A stretch of DNA of 6,380 nucleotides from Treponema sp. (GTDB taxonomy: Bacteria; Spirochaetota; Spirochaetia; Treponematales; Breznakiellaceae): the NCBI GenBank assembly GCA_020216655.1, contig JAIWNU010000207.1, positions 1 to 6,380 of the forward strand, given 5' to 3'. Below, in pieces: positions 6,148 through 6,380 of this stretch. The notes below the pieces were generated by a model, which searched no databases, was not told the DNA's origin, and worked only from the letters and a program-made list of their open reading frames with translations. The translations under genes were made by a program, and so were the position numbers. Within the stretch, counting starts at the first letter, position 1. Each line of letters begins with the position of its first letter.

Positions 6148-6380
6148 ATGGCGATTGGAGAAAAAGTATATGGCCACATTGAATCAATAGCAGCCGGTGG
6201 CGCAGGAATTCTTCGCTGGCAAGGTAAAACAGTCTTTGTAGATTATACCGCACCGGGGGACTATATAAAGGCTACCATATTTGATGAAAGTCCGTCCTGG
6301 GCACGGGCATCGCTGCAAAAAATTGAAGAATATTCATCTCTTAGAACAGAAAGCCCCTGTCCCCATTATGGCCGCTGCGG
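6148..6380 (+). CDS. TRAM-domain 23S rRNA/tRNA (uracil-5-)-methyltransferase, RlmD/TrmA family, N-terminal part only
   Basis: The frame from ATG at 6148 is open to the right edge, giving 77 complete residues. Residues 1-58 form a TRAM RNA-binding domain (GEKVYGHIESIAAGGAGILRW, then KTVFVDYTAPGDYIKATI). Next comes SLRTESPCPHYGRCG with Cys71 and Cys77. These are the first two cysteines of the CPHxGxCGGC motif, which binds a [4Fe-4S] cluster in RlmD-type enzymes. Such enzymes use S-adenosylmethionine to make 5-methyluridine in 23S rRNA. The methyltransferase domain itself lies beyond the window, so the exact member of the family (RlmD, RlmC-like, or another) is not resolved. There is no Shine-Dalgarno before the ATG. 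An extended -10 ends 6 bases upstream. Confidence 0.85.
   Translation, partial: MAIGEKVYGHIESIAAGGAGILRWQGKTVFVDYTAPGDYIKATIFDESPSWARASLQKIEEYSSLRTESPCPHYGRC

Noticed and set aside
1..6380. CRISPR array, tRNA/rRNA genes, insertion sequence, phage or toxin-antitoxin system
   Set aside because: No spaced direct repeats, cloverleaf-like sequence, transposase motifs or terminal inverted repeats were seen. All genes look like chromosomal ones.

Overview
The window is an ordinary-looking, densely packed bacterial chromosome segment: six complete genes, two genes cut by the window edges, and no gap over 300 bases. No RNA gene, mobile element or CRISPR array is visible. The mix of genes suggests a spirochaete of the Treponema/Spirochaeta group. 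The clues are a PcnB-type poly(A) polymerase with an arginine/lysine tail, a P-loop protein with an Asp23-like tail, a divergent PAP2 membrane protein and a periplasmic TPR protein. This placement is an inference from family resemblance and is only moderately secure.

Layout. (1) Positions 1-685, minus strand: a divergent-PAP2 membrane protein, then the start of a membrane-anchored protein that runs off the left edge. (2) Positions 748-3800, plus strand: an RluA/RluC-type pseudouridine synthase, a P-loop NTPase with an Asp23/Gls24-like domain (the two genes share one base, TAATG), and an exported TPR protein whose protease-like domain appears to have lost its zinc site. (3) Positions 3801-3884: a convergent gap with a 10-bp hairpin that probably ends transcription from both sides. 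(4) Positions 3885-6093, minus strand: poly(A) polymerase, and upstream of it a monoacylglycerol-lipase-like alpha/beta hydrolase. (5) From 6148, plus strand: the start of a TRAM-domain, Fe-S-containing RNA uracil methyltransferase of the RlmD/TrmA family, cut by the right edge.

Three genes act on RNA: the pseudouridine synthase and the m5U methyltransferase modify it, and PcnB polyadenylates it. The others concern the membrane or envelope, lipid hydrolysis, or unknown roles. They do not form one obvious pathway.

The most interesting signal is in how the genes start. Three plus-strand genes (748, 1743, 6148) have no Shine-Dalgarno sequence. Instead, each has an extended -10 box (TGn plus a TATAAT-like hexamer) ending 6-7 bases before its ATG. 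The hydrolase at 6093 has a -35/-10 pair at the same distance. These positions predict leaderless mRNAs. The two genes with good ribosome binding sites (2622 and 5075) lack such a box there. Other points worth a look are the P-loop/Asp23 fusion and the degenerate HExxH motif in the TPR protein.
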